Shown piece by piece: positions 32,684 to 43,776 of a stretch of DNA of 64,000 nt (within the stretch, counting starts at the first letter, position 1; each line of letters starts with the position of its first letter). The DNA comes from Isoetes taiwanensis (taxonomy: Eukaryota > Streptophyta > Lycopodiopsida > Isoetales > Isoetaceae). The notes beneath the pieces were generated by a model, which worked only from the letters and a program-made list of their open reading frames with translations, had not been told where the DNA came from and did not search any database. Both the position numbers and the translations under genes were made by a program. The DNA lies in the NCBI GenBank assembly GCA_021234155.1, contig JAJEKV010000003.1, forward strand, positions 7,566,413 to 7,630,412, read 5' to 3'.

Positions 32684-34372
32684 TGTTGGCCGGGTCAACC
32701 TACCCCAAGCCCCACAGAGTTCTTAGGCAATGGATGACAAAATAATAATAATAATAATGACAAAAAAAATATTAATTAATTACTTACGCCAACACCACCA
32801 CAACTAGGCTCATAGCTTCCGTTATACCCCTTAAGCCTAGCCGCACCGCTTCCTTTTACTCCTTGCATTAATTATTATGTGAGTGCAAACTTGTAATATT
32901 TATTATCCTTGATTTGTTTTAGCATCACATGGTCTTAGAGTAATGTTCTCCTTGTTATTTTAATTTTATCTTTTTCTTTTATGTATAGGGAAATCAAAAG
33001 GTTTAACTTATTACTTATGAAATTGTTGGAACTTATAAAATTGTTAGGTTTAGTTAAACACTTAGTTAGGTTTTTCACGTTGAAAATTGATTTAGGGCAA
33101 AAACACGCTCGAGAAGGCAAATGCCAAGGCAAATCCGGCTCCCTCTGGAATCACTCCGACTCCTTCCTCTCTCTGCTATGGCATGATCAAATCGGCCGTA
33201 CCTCCTCCTATGCAATCGATTCGGCCTTCTCTGATTTTTTCTTCTTTTGCCAGATTGATTCTTCACGAAGGATGGGTTCTCGCGAGAATGGACAACCCTA
33301 TTCTTGGGCTCTAATAATTAGTAGACTTAGTTGGGTTCAGCTTTTCGGCTTCTTCGGGGCCTAACTATGGCATGATAAGGGTTCCGAAGCGGTGTAACCA
33401 ATTTCGAAAAGACCACAGCCCGATTTGCTTTATAGCTTAGATTCTTGGGCAACAGGGGTAACTCTGGGTTGTTTGTAGGCTCTATCTTCCAAGCATGGGC
33501 AGTTTTATGGCAAAGGACCAGCAAATCCGGCAGACGGCAAAGGGCTTCTTATGATTTACTACGATAAGAATTGTAGGTTCAAAGAACCAAAGAACATCTA
33601 TGACTGATTTTACTCAATAAAATTTCGATTTATTTCCTTCATGACATTAGAAACAGAAAGACACATTTAACAATATTTTCCTTCTCTTTTTATCTCTCGA
33701 TTTCTTACTCATTCCATTTAGATTCTTGTTACGACTTAAGACTCTTACGATTCAAGACAAATACAAAAGATGCACAAGTATCACAAAGGATTTCCTTCGG
33801 GGTAAATCCTTGGGGAAAAACTTGTTTGCCAATACAATCGATTGCAATTTATTTAACTTAGATTTCTTCACAACACTCACACACAAAAGGGTTATTCATT
33901 CACACAAAATGGCATCATCATAAACTAGAAAGGAAGACATCATGCACACGCAATGATGGACCCGAAATCATACCGGATGCTCAAGCAAGCGGCAGAGAGC
34001 ACACGAAACAGGGCACAAAAAAGGTAGTTTTTTCATTCACGTTGTTTTCCTCTTATACAATTCCAATAAAATCTGGACCTTTAAAAAATACAATCTTTGC
34101 CCTCCATGTGGAAAACTTCCTTAAGCTCCAAGATTTTGACACCTAAGCGATCCTTGACCTTCCATCTCCTCCAATCACATCATTTGTGCTTTCTCCTTAC
34201 CATTAAAATTCGAATTTCTAATGGTCTTCAATAATATAAGCACCCAAATATTCAAAAATAACCTTGTAACTATGCACTTTGGTCGATTTTGAGCCCATAC
34301 TTCTTCATTGCAGCTTCTTTCCACACTGTTTCACTCAAAAATCAAAATTTCTACTGTGCTGACCGCTCCACA
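32684..34372 (-). repeat. 5' LTR of the Tat/Athila-like element
   Basis: 1.69 kb, same ends as the left LTR, followed by the AGACA duplication at 34373-34377. A poly-T tract at 32250-32286 and TTTAGTGGGGGGCATTGC on the coding strand lie just inside, where the primer-binding site should be. The latter is G-rich and matches no tRNA end that I recognise. Confidence 0.9.
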
Positions 34373-34377
34373 AGACA

Positions 34378-34440
34378 CTACCTTCTTGGTAGGAGATTCT
34401 AGCTTGATACGGATCATCAGAGTCTCCGTTATCTCACAAC
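34378..34440 (+). CDS. pol: Pol part 4: RNase H continued
   Basis: YLLGRRF-stop-LDTDHQSLRYLTT continues the host Ty3 RNase H after the AGACA duplication. The TAG near 34400 interrupts it once. TDHQSL is the conserved late RNase H block. It is cut by the hAT element; QPNLNLRQRRWMEF resumes at 37459. Confidence 0.85.
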
Positions 34441-37400
34441 TAGTGTTGTGTCTAACTTTTTTTTAGTCTTGCAAGATGTAAAATATCTAGCGAATCTTTG
34501 TCGAAGTGGAAGAGAAAGTGTGGCGAAAGTCTAAGAAATCTTAGAAAATTTATAGTTTACAAGGCGAATCTTAACCTTCACTATAAAATTGTTAGCGCAT
34601 GAGGGATTTGGAACATCTTTTGTACATGTCATGATAACACTAGCAAATGATGTCACGAATATGTATGTTGTATGTGTTGTATGTTGTATGTTGTATGTAT
34701 GTTGTATGTGTTGTATCTTATCTTATCTTACTATGGTTAAATAACTCTATGGCTAAATGTGATCACATGGCCCATCCTATCTACCATTGCCATCACATGT
34801 GAGAAAAAACTCAGCATCCAAGTCTAGCTAGAGTACAATGCTTAATCTTATAAAACCCATATTTAGCAATAAATTTACCTTATATAGCAAAAATGATTGG
34901 TTACTCCATTCTTCTATCCAACTCTTCTAAATTATAATTGGTCCTCCATCCACATTTTTTTGGGACCATTAGATTGCATCATTTTATAAGGAATATCCCA
35001 TATGAGGAGCTCTAGGCCATTCTCTGCAAATGAAGATGGGGTCAAACAACCAAGTTTTGATGCCATGAGGTCAACTATCAGATCAAATATAACTCAATGG
35101 TTGTCAATGCTTGGTATAACTGGCTGGAATCAATTCCACATAAGTGCACTGCAGCAAAAAGCAATTGGACTTAAATCTCTGTTACAAGACAAGTATGAAA
35201 GCATTAGAAATTGAAATAGAACCAGGGAGTTGAACCCCAGCATGGTGCCTAGGCTCTGATACAACAACAGTATAATGGCAAATTGAAATAGAGTCCGCAG
35301 ACCCGCATACATTGTTCTCACCCTATGTTGGCTCCCCAAAACTGCAAGGCCATTTGCTGAAAACCCAGCAATGGCTACCATTGGAGGCAAAAATATGCTC
35401 CACAAAGCCGACTGTCCATTTCCTAGTACTGCTGGATTAAGCATAGCAGAACATGTAATTGCAAATATTAGCAAACTCAGCCATGGCATCTCCATTGCAT
35501 CACTCTCTTATTGGCCGCCATATCTGACCTATTTACTTACACCCTTCAATGAAGCTTCTTTGTAAAAGCATTGTTCCTACTGAATAACTGCCAATGAAGA
35601 CTACAAATTTATCTGGTGTTTAAGCATGTCCAGATCAATCTAGAAATTTGTGGAAGATATCAACCCTGTGAACGTTGGAGGAAGAGGTGCCTTGTGAAGT
35701 GGTGGAAAAACAACACCATCAGAAACATCAAACATCAAACATCATCGAAAATTGCATCTCCAATATCAACTCTAGCTGGCAAATAATTTTTGAACGGGTC
35801 ATAGCCAAAAGTGGAAGTGGAGAAAAACAAAGCATTGCTCAAACTGTTGGATGTGTATTTTATCCTCCTAGCAGTACCCAGCTGGTAGCCATTGCCCGAG
35901 GAAAGATCTTTGTTGATGTTATATTTCCATATTGCTTGACCTATGGTAAAAAGAGGTATGTCTCCACATTTCATCAACCTCCCATCCTTCTGACGCTAAA
36001 TAAACCCACCAACTCCTATTATTCAAATTAGCAGTCATAAAGCATGAACAAAACTCTTGTACTCTATTCTATATAGCTCTAATATGCTAGTGAGGAAAAG
36101 AAAATCTTAACTATAAAGGAGCAGAGGGACAGAACACAGTTTACAACTGGTTCATTACACCACCGCATTTCATAATAAAGGAAATGCGTTAATGAGATGT
36201 AGTGCCCTGTTTGTTTTGGAGTTCAACCTCCAATGGCAAGTAGACTTCTTGCATTCCATGAACCTGCAGTAATATTGCCATAGCCAGATTATTTGTATAC
36301 AACATAAAAGAAAAGCATAAAAGTGAATCAGTTATTACTTGACATTGAGATACTGGCCATAAAAGTGAATCAGTTATTACTTGACATTGAGATACTGGCT
36401 AACATGAACATTGGCCAATCTATACGATCCCCAATATTCATCCACTCTAAGTAACTAAATATTCTAATTTGATTATAGCATTTTGCCTATTATCCAACCT
36501 GTTGCTTCAATTGTTTAGATGTACGAATATCCAAAGCCACAGAAAGACGCAGATAGAAAGCAAGATCTAGATGATACTACATCTAATTTTAAAAAATCAA
36601 CACAAACCTTTGGAGATTACCTAGTTACTTTTCCTTGTGGATGAACTTATGTACGTTTCCTTATTTCCATTTGCAAGGATCTGAAACATTGTTCACATTC
36701 ATAATTAATTTTGTCACAGGTCTTACAAAATTGACAGGCTTAGAATATTACCATGCTATTGTTGACAGTGAGCTAATGTTGCTTGTGTCACTTTCTGAAA
36801 GCATACAATAAATATGTGAGTATTATTACCTACAAAAAGTACCCTATTTTCAATGAAGCAATATGAGAATAGTAGGAATTAAGCAATATGAATCTAATAG
36901 AAATCTACAATGGACACGAAAAGATAAAAGGATTTGTACCTAAAAATACACATGGAAGCCAACTATTGCTTTGGAGGCACAAATTCTTTGCAGTCGTTGT
37001 TCGCATCCAACCAAATGAAGAATATCAGTTGTGTCCACCTTAGCTTCTGAAAACCCCAAGTTCAAAATAACCCATGTAGTCTGTGCCTATCTAAGAAATC
37101 CGCAAGCTTTTTTAACAAATTTCATTTTTTCTTAGTCGCTTCTCCTCTTCTTCGACATGCAGAGGCTTGAGAATGTAAATTACGCCATGAAACACCAACT
37201 ATGGACCTCGACCAACAAGAACAACTCTAGCATAAAAAACTGCAGACTAGCAATGGCAAATGCGATATTCTTCACCCTCTGTGGCATGGAAATTTCGGCG
37301 AACACAGGTTGCAGTGGGAGGGATCGTCTGAAATTTTCGCGATTCTTTTATTTTATTTTACATTTTAGCCCTACTTAGCTTTCGTGGCAATTTTTTTTAA

Positions 37401-37451
37401 AATTAAGAATATTCGCCTTTTTGCGAATATTCGCCACTATAAACAACACTA
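34441..37451. mobile_element. 3.0-kb hAT element without recognised transposase
   Basis: Ends TAGTGTTGT (34441-34449) and ACAACACTA (37443-37451) are inverted. The 8-bp duplication CTCACAAC is exact at 34433-34440 and 37452-37459. Removal yields LTTQPNLNLRQRRWMEF in the Ty3 frame, which proves the borders. An 8-bp duplication and TAGTG ends fit the hAT superfamily. The inside has a TGTATGTTGTA microsatellite (34660-34730) and a 42-bp tandem repeat (about 36316-36400). Two minus-strand coding-like pieces (35495-35130, LLIFAITCSAMLNPAVLGNGQSA; 35977-35735, FGYDPFKNYLPARVDIGDAIFDD) may be captured host exons. No transposase is seen. Confidence 0.9.
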
Positions 37452-38149
37452 CTCACAACCCAGCCAAATCTCAACCTCCGTCAGAGAAGATGGATGGAAT
37501 TTCTGGAGGAGTATGATTTTGAGATTATGTATAAGCCCGGCAAACACAATGTGGTTGCGGATGCGTTCTCACGCCATCCCTTGGTAACCCGAACCCATTG
37601 TAACGCAGTTTCCACACTCACCAGCGAGTTCGGAAAACAAATAGAGCAAGCCTTAGCCACGGATCCAGAGTTCCGTGAAGTGTGGGATAGTTTGGGTAAG
37701 GAGGCACGCACAGATAAGGAACGTGAAGCTTTCCGTTCGTATAAGAAAGAGGGCAACTTGCTATATTACAAGGATAAGTTGTGTGTACCTGAGACTTCAG
37801 GAGTACGTAAGCTAATTCTCCACGACACACATAACAGCCCTATCGCGGGACATGCAGGTTTCATGAAAACCTATTTTAAGATCCGCTCCAGTTATTTTTG
37901 GCCTAGTATGAAGAAGGACATTGCCAGGTATATTAAGCAGTGTCAGGTGTGCCAACAAACCAAGGCTGAGCAACTAAGGACTCCAGGAGAGCTGCAACCT
38001 CTAGATGTGCCCAATGCCAAATGGGAAGTAATAACTATGGATTTCATTGTGGGCCTTCCACGTACTCTCCGTGGATATGACGCATTGATGGTAGTGGTTG
38101 ACAAATTGTCAAAAATGGCTCATTTCTTGCCATGTCGTACCACGGATAC
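37452..38149 (+). CDS. pol: Pol part 5: RNase H end and integrase N-terminal half
   Basis: WMEFLEEYDFEIMYKPGKHNVVADAFSR ends RNase H. The integrase HHCC finger follows (HDTHNSPIAGHAGFMKTYF..., CQVCQQ at about 37940-37960), then the first catalytic Asp in ITMDFIVGLP near 38035, and DALMVVVDKLSKMAHFLPCRTTDT. It stops at GATAC (38145-38149), the duplication of the solo LTR. Confidence 0.9.
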
Positions 38150-39748
38150 TGTGACATTCCAGCATAATATACGCCCCAATACGTATATTATACTGCCACG
38201 TCACACGTACATGTCACAAGTGACATGTACTTGAGAGTAGGACAACGTTGCACCTAGGAGCTAAAGGTTGCACCTAGGGGGCAACCTTGGGTGTTGGGTA
38301 TGTAATTAAACATACACAACAAAAGGTTCCTTGTTCATCCATTTCCAAATGGCTTAAAGCCATTTGCCCATGTGGATGCCCTAACCTAGATAGGGTCTAT
38401 ATAAGGGCTAAAACCCTAGACCCTAGCTCTCCTTTCACTTTGCCAATTAGGGTTTTCTAGAGCTTCCTTTCCTCTTTCGCATTTAGTGCTTTCCTGGGCC
38501 AATTCGGCCAAGGTAAGGCTCGAAATCGCATTGCCAGGCTCCGAAAAGTCGGATTTGCACAACAGTTCTTTGAGTAGCAAATTGCCTTCGGCAAGATCAG
38601 GGGCATGGACGCCTTCCGAGGATCAGGAGCAAGCCAAGGAGCAGGTATCTAGTTGTTCTGTTGTGCAAAACCGTCTAGGCATGGCAATATGCCGGTTTAG
38701 TATGTTAGATCATCTCTGGAAGCCTTGTAGATCCCTAGATCTGAGACTCTAACGAATGAACCTAACATTGGATGTTAAGTAGATAGATTGATATGATTCT
38801 CTATCTCTGTTCTGTGATATTGCATGTATTCCACTCTGTGATCTCCTTGTTGTGGGAAGGGGGGTAGAGACCTAAAGGTCATGTAGAAGATGCTCCTAGC
38901 ATAGCACCTTAGTTCCCACATAATTGCAGCCCGGTACATGAGCCCACCCGGGTCGGGGTGAAGGGGCAAGGCCGGTTGATAAGGAGGAACTTGTCTCATC
39001 GCGGACTGACCCCTCTGGTAGTAAAGCCTATCGGGGGTCTTTGCTGGCTAGGCTTAATAGCTTGTCACTGCGTGTGGGCAAGGTATGAGCTCGACACTCG
39101 TGGGGTGGTGGATATGACCTTCCAAAGAGAGTTCAAGTCGAATACCTGGGCAAAGGCCCTCTAGCCGCTGCGATGAGAGCATGGATACCTCTCGAGGAGA
39201 GGCAGCTCTCTTCCCGCCTCATCGGGGTTGGGGAGATGCAACCCGGCAGTAGTAGCCCCTCCTGGCTATTCACCCTAAGAGGCTACGGCCAAGTCCCAAC
39301 ACTTTTCACCTACTGCGCAAAGTGTGCACCGGGAGGGGCGGATGGAGTGGACTACCCTAAGCCATGTTCTATGCCAGCCAAATCCATTGCCATGAATTAC
39401 ATGCGCAATGAACTCGGAGGCCTAGCCGTCGGGTCATCCCCTTGAGTCCGGAGCCCCGGTAGGATCTCTCCTTTGTATTATTGTTATGAAGGTATTGCTG
39501 ACTCTGTGATGTTGCTATTGTTATGGTGATTGTGTTGTATATTATTAGTTGTGCTCACGTTTGTTTGTTACGCTTCCGCAGATAGGTCGATCCGATGGAA
39601 GACGGATGAATGACACATCCACTCTTCCCTTGCTGGCTCTGCCCCCATGGGAGTGGAGTCGGGGATGGCCCCCCGCCGCAAATGCCGGGGAATGCTCCTC
39701 CTTCGAAAGTAATCATGGGCATCGTCGATAAGGAGTAGGGGACGCCAC
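38150..39748 (+). mobile_element. Solo LTR of the same Ty3 family, inside integrase
   Basis: It starts TGTGACATTCCA, like the 3' LTR at 41389 (TGTGACGTTCCA), and ends ...GACGCCAC against ...GCGTCACA there. The length of 1599 bp matches the 3' LTR without its MITE (1602 bp). Shared blocks include GGAGGGGCGGATGGAGTGGA near 39333 and 42909. The target duplication is GATAC at 38145-38149 and GATAT at 39749-39753, with one mismatch. A leader-like TATATAAGGG lies near 38398. Two CG sites just after the right duplication (39754, 39761) each need one extra base for the integrase frame to resume as DTALLFTKEIF. Confidence 0.85.
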
Positions 39749-39753
39749 GATAT

Positions 39754-40670
39754 CGACCTTCGACACCGCTTTGCTATTTACAAAGGAGATCTTCAGGTTG
39801 CATGGAATGCCACGGGTTATAGTATCCGACAGGGATCCCAAGTTTGTAAGTGCATTCTGGAAAGATTTCTTTGCCACCATCCAGACCAAGCTTGATACGA
39901 GTACAGCATATCATCCTCAGACGGATGGTCAGACAGAGCGTACCAATCGCATTATAGAGGACATGCTGCGAAGTTATGTGTGGAGTAAGCAATTATATTT
40001 ATTTGGTCGAGTTTGCCTATAATAGCATGAAGCAAGAGTCTTCTAGAATGTCTCCCTTCATGATAAACTATGGTTATCAATGCCTTACTCCTGACACATG
40101 GCATAACCCCGTTTCTAAGGTGGAGGTTTCTCAACAACTCCTCTTGGAAATGCAAGATTTGGTTGAAGAAGTTCGTGCTTACTTATTGGCTGCACGCAGT
40201 CGTCAGAAGAGTGTCGCGGATAAGCATAGAACCCCACGAGTCTTCCAGGTGGGCAAATCGGTTTGGCTCAAGATTAAGGTTAAACAAGCCAAGCTTAAGG
40301 TAACTGCAAGAAGCTGGCGCCCAGATGGGCTGGGCCGTTCAAAATCATTGAACGTGTGGGCGAACATGCATATCGCTTGGATTTGCCACCCCGCTTGAAG
40401 ATCTACAAGGTCTTTCACATGAGTCTTCTGAAGCAGCATACCCCAGATCCAGACGAGATCTTGTATACACCTACACTCCTTGAAATGACAGAAGAGCATT
40501 TAGATATAGTGCCTTAAGCTCTTCTTGATCGAGCCTATAAGCATACCAGAAGAACTCAAATGCTGCAATACTTGGTCAAGTGGAAACACTTACCAGTTGA
40601 GGACGCTACGTGGGTGATGAACATTGACCTTGAGAAGCACTATCTGGTCTGGACTTCATGGGGGAATCTC
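39754..40670 (+). CDS. pol: Pol part 6: integrase core, GPF module and chromodomain
   Basis: DTALLFTKEIFRLHGMP; second Asp in VIVSDRDPKF; TAYHPQTDGQTERTNRIIEDML with the catalytic Glu (about 39905-39965). After a shift near 40000 comes LVEFAYNSMKQESSRMSPF. After another near 40295, KLAPRWAGPFKIIERVGEHAYRL is the GPY/F module. DLPPRLKIYKVFHMSLLKQ leads to a TAA near 40516. The chromodomain follows, with MLQYLVKWKHLPVEDATW near 40560-40615. The chromodomain is thought to guide integration to particular histone marks. This makes the element a chromovirus. Confidence 0.88.
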
Positions 40671-41388
40671 AGGGCCGCACCATCAACGATGCTATCAACC
40701 TTGCACCCGGCGGTAAGCTTGAAGGCTTGATTCGCCGAGAATCATACAGTGGGGGGGGGTAGATGCATCGTGATTATCGATAGTTACCGATGATGAGATC
40801 ACCTTTGTGTTTCTCTAGGACGTGGTGTATTGTCAATGTGGACATGACCGCGAATTGCTTGGAAAGCATGTAATTCATAGGCCGCGTTCATCTCGGCTAT
40901 AATGGGAACTTGGCTATTCCTTATGCCGCAATGAATTGCAAACCATAGGCATGATAGGTTCCCTTGTAGATAGGTTTTCCTTTATTTTCTTACAGGGGGT
41001 GGTCCCTTCAACCACAACTTACTTATAATATATATATAGATACTGATCTATTTACATGTGTAGGCCAGTGAGCTACGTGACCTGCCCATGTATAGAGGGT
41101 TGCTGATGGCCCGACTTCTCCAGTTTTATGTTGTCTACATGTGTTACCTTTTTGTCACTGTGATGTTGATATCGGACTTCGGTCCTTAAACTTTTTTATA
41201 ATAAGTATGTGAAATGCACCTTGGTGCTAAACTCTTATATGTTTTAAACTTTAATGTTATTACCGTCGGAAATAAGGAATTCCTTTCCTTTCTTATGTAT
41301 ACTTTCGGCTATTGCAGTTCTTCGATTAACTGTCACTTGTTAACTAACCCCAATGCCGAGGACAGCATTATTTCTAAGGAGGGAAGAA
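40671..41388 (+). other. 3' untranslated region and polypurine tract of the Ty3 element
   Basis: No ORF. A G run at 40750-40759 (AGTGGGGGGGGGTAG) is purine-rich but is not followed by an LTR start. The likely polypurine tract is TCTAAGGAGGGAAGAA at 41373-41388, directly before the LTR start TGTGACG. Confidence 0.7.
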
Positions 41389-43365
41389 TGTGACGTTCCA
41401 CGTATTTATACGGTATACGTATAAATATACTAACACGTCACGCGATAGAGATACGCCACCATGGGGTATTTTAATCTAGGGGGTTGACCTAAAAGGGATT
41501 AATTTAGCTATGCTAAATTAATTATTAAAAGATAACTACCTATAATTAAGGAAATAATACCTAAATTGGTTTAATTAGGATAATGGATTAATTAGGAAGG
41601 CGCCACTTGGCCAAACTCGACTGGCCAGCATGGGGATGCTAACTTGGGGCATCAACATTGAACCCTTGGCTCATTTGGCCCCAAAATCGACCCAGGAGGA
41701 GCAGCTGCTGAGCGGTCAAGTTTGCTGAGCGCCCAAGTTTGCGGAGCAACCAAGTTCTTAGAAGATGGAGGCACCCCATGATAATGGATCAAGTCGAAAC
41801 TCGGGTTAGTAGACAGTCTAGTTTGATATCTCTAGGGCTAGCGCTTCAGTTAGTCTTCTCTGAGTCTTCTCTGATTGTCCTTGCTTAGGATTAACCCTTC
41901 TTTGATATTTAGGATTACATTTCAATTATGGATTATGTTTTGTTATGAATGGATGGCTGAATCTATGAAAGTATCTCTGTTAGCCTTCCATAAAGCAGGG
42001 ATTAGAGGGGGGTAGAGACCTCTGTGTCTTATGCGCTTAGTATGCTCCTAGTAGCTTCTTTAATTCCCAATTGATGCGGCCTGTGCACAAGAGACCACCG
42101 AGTCGTGGATGCTATGGAATTTCTTAGCACCAGAGAAGGGACGCATTGGTGAAGTGGGGGTGGGGTCTTGCACGAACATACAAGGCTCCTGGGACTCCTA
42201 CAGTGGGCTAGGCCTGATAGCCAGTCACGTAGAGGGCCGGGTATGGGTCTGACACCAGTGTTGTACTAATATGCGTATTTTTTAAAATCCATACGTACCG
42301 TACCGTACCATACGCATACACGTATTTTTTTAAAAATACGCTTAATGCTTTTTTCAAAAAAATAAACACAGTTTTCTCAAAACAAACTCAATTTGCATCC
42401 ACTAGAATTCGAACCTGGGCCTCCCAGATAGCAAACAAACATGCTAACCAACTTTCCAACAGTCTATTTGTGTATATTGCATAATTTGTTATATTTAAGC
42501 TTTTTCTAAATTTTTTTAAAAAACGTATTTTAAGCACTTTAAGTACGTATTGTATAAAATACGTATTTTTTCAAAAAATGCGTCCAAAACGTATGGTACG
42601 GTACGCGTACGGGAAAACATTGTCTGACACTCCCTGGGTGTAGAGGTGTGACCCGTATGGGGCATCCTGCACTTTGAAGATAAAGTTAGGGAAGTAGGTC
42701 GGGTACGGATGCGGGGGTCGCTGATGCGGCACGTATTCTCTAGCTCACCCATGGAACCGCTGTGATCCTGGGAGGGGGCATTTCCCTGACCTGCCTCATC
42801 GGACCAGGACCTCATGAACCCTGGAAGTAGGCTCGGAGGGTGATACCTTGAGTCTGCGTCACCGAAAGGCTATAGTGATGCCATAGCATGATTCGACTCA
42901 TCTGCAAAGTATGCACAGGAGGGGCGGATGGAGTGGACAACCCTAGCCGATGTTCTATGCCAGCCAACGCCATGCCAAGATTCAGTCTGCTGATCTCTTG
43001 AGACCTAGCCGTCGGTCGATCCTCTCTGGAGTCTGAGCCGGGGTAGAACCATGGGTTTGGGGTGTTCTCTATAGTATTAAATGTATCTTCTCTGTTATTA
43101 TCAGTTGGATGGATGTACCACCCTTCATGGTGGTATTTATGATATGATTATGCTGTATGCTAACCTTGTATTCACGCTTCTGTGACATAGGAGCCCCACC
43201 GAAGGCGTGGGCCGAATGATCCCCTTGTGTCCTTCACTCGAGCATCTTTCCATAGATGGCCCGAGTTAGACGAAGGGCCCTGCTCATGGCGAGTTGCCTG
43301 CCATGGGAGGGGAAAGTCCCCGTATGTATACGTCGGAGTGTCGTATATGTTCAGGGAGCGTCACA
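41389..43365 (+). repeat. 3' LTR of the chromodomain Ty3 element (contains a MITE)
   Basis: It starts TGTGACG (41389) and ends CGTCACA (43359-43365), a perfect 7-base inverted terminus, with the polypurine tract immediately upstream. It is 1977 bp including the 367-bp MITE and its duplicated 8 bases. It shares GAGGGGCGGATGGAGTGGA and TTCTATGCCAGCCAA with the solo LTR at 38150. The 5 bases after it, GATAT, are a candidate target duplication whose partner was not found. Confidence 0.85.
42256..42622. mobile_element. 367-bp hAT-type MITE with an internal tRNA-like module
   Basis: The 8-bp duplication TCTGACAC is exact at 42248-42255 and 42623-42630. Ends are CAGTGTTGT and AAACATTG (complement CAATGTTT). 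Just inside, ATACGTACCGTACCGTACCA (42290-42309) pairs with TATGGTACGGTACGCGTACG (42592-42611). On the minus strand GGAAAGTTGGTTAGCATG (A-box-like) and CCAGGTTCGAATTC (B-box-like, 42401-42414) suggest a tRNA-derived insert inside the MITE. Confidence 0.85.
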
Positions 43366-43776
43366 GATATTGCAGAGCAGCAACAGCTGCCTCCCATAGC
43401 GCGAGACCCGAGTGTTAGCCGATGGCTGTGGCCAAGCTCCTTTTGAAGGGCTCAGTTGCAACACATCATCTGTCAGAGGGTCAAATCTCATCGGCTGTTT
43501 TGTGTCAGTGCGGACATTGAAGTCTCCAACGAGCGTGACACTACCCTCCTGCCTGTGCTGATGTATATCATCGTATAGATCAACATAGGGCTCCAACCTA
43601 TCCACACCCGGATGGTTGTGATAAAAGTTGCTCTTAGCATATGGGAAGTAGCAGGCCGCTACAAAGAGAGGGCTGGCACTGCAATTCTGCATGCGCACCC
43701 ACAGGTACCTGTTATGTTTGTCTGCGAAAGAGACGCAAAAATTCCAATGTAATATATGTTTCAAAAAATTGCACAT
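43366..43776 (-). pseudogene. LINE endonuclease fragment
   Basis: A minus-strand frame with VAACYFPYAKSNFYHNH, EGSVTLVGDFNVRTDTKQP (the GDFN motif of the endonuclease/exonuclease/phosphatase fold) and SRYGRQLLLLCN. These are the late blocks of the AP-type endonuclease of L1-like non-LTR elements. The fragment is cut on the left by the Ty3 LTR at 43365, so the Ty3 element inserted into an older LINE. The other half should lie beyond the missing 5' LTR and is not seen here. Confidence 0.75.

Larger units (their letters stand above)
24103..34372 (-). mobile_element. Complete Tat/Athila-like LTR retrotransposon, 10.3 kb
   Basis: Two long direct repeats, 24103-25783 and 32684-34372, start TGTTGGCC and end CCACA on the plus strand. 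The target duplication AGACA at 24098-24102 and 34373-34377 is exact. Coding order on the minus strand is gag, protease, RT, RNase H, integrase. The polypurine tract sits at 25784-25800 next to the left (3') LTR. RT motifs SFLDGFSGYNQ and MPFGLCNAPATFQR, and protease IDGGSGVNIM, place it in the Ogre/Tat/Athila group. Excision joins WRH to YLLGRRF of the host Ty3 in frame. No convincing primer-binding site is seen left of 32684. Confidence 0.92.
16299..43365 (+). mobile_element. Chromodomain Ty3/Gypsy (Metaviridae) element split by six insertions
   Basis: In order: gag (16299), CCHC knuckle, protease and RT to 18962; RT end and RNase H at 23531-23627 and 23867-24102; RNase H end at 34378-34440; integrase at 37452-38149; integrase core, GPF-like module and chromodomain at 39754-40660; polypurine tract at 41373-41388; 3' LTR at 41389-43365. 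The inserts are a TIR element, a SINE, a Tat/Athila-like element, a hAT element, a solo LTR and a MITE. The order of domains (RT, RNase H, IN) and the C-terminal chromodomain define a chromovirus. No 5' LTR was found upstream of gag, so the left border is open and the 5' end may be truncated or lie beyond other inserts. The 3' LTR is followed by GATAT inside a LINE fragment. Confidence 0.85.

Noticed and set aside
40750-40762. G run as the polypurine tract of the Ty3 element
   Set aside because: The sequence after it does not start like the LTR; the tract at 41373-41388 directly precedes TGTGACG, which also starts the solo LTR.
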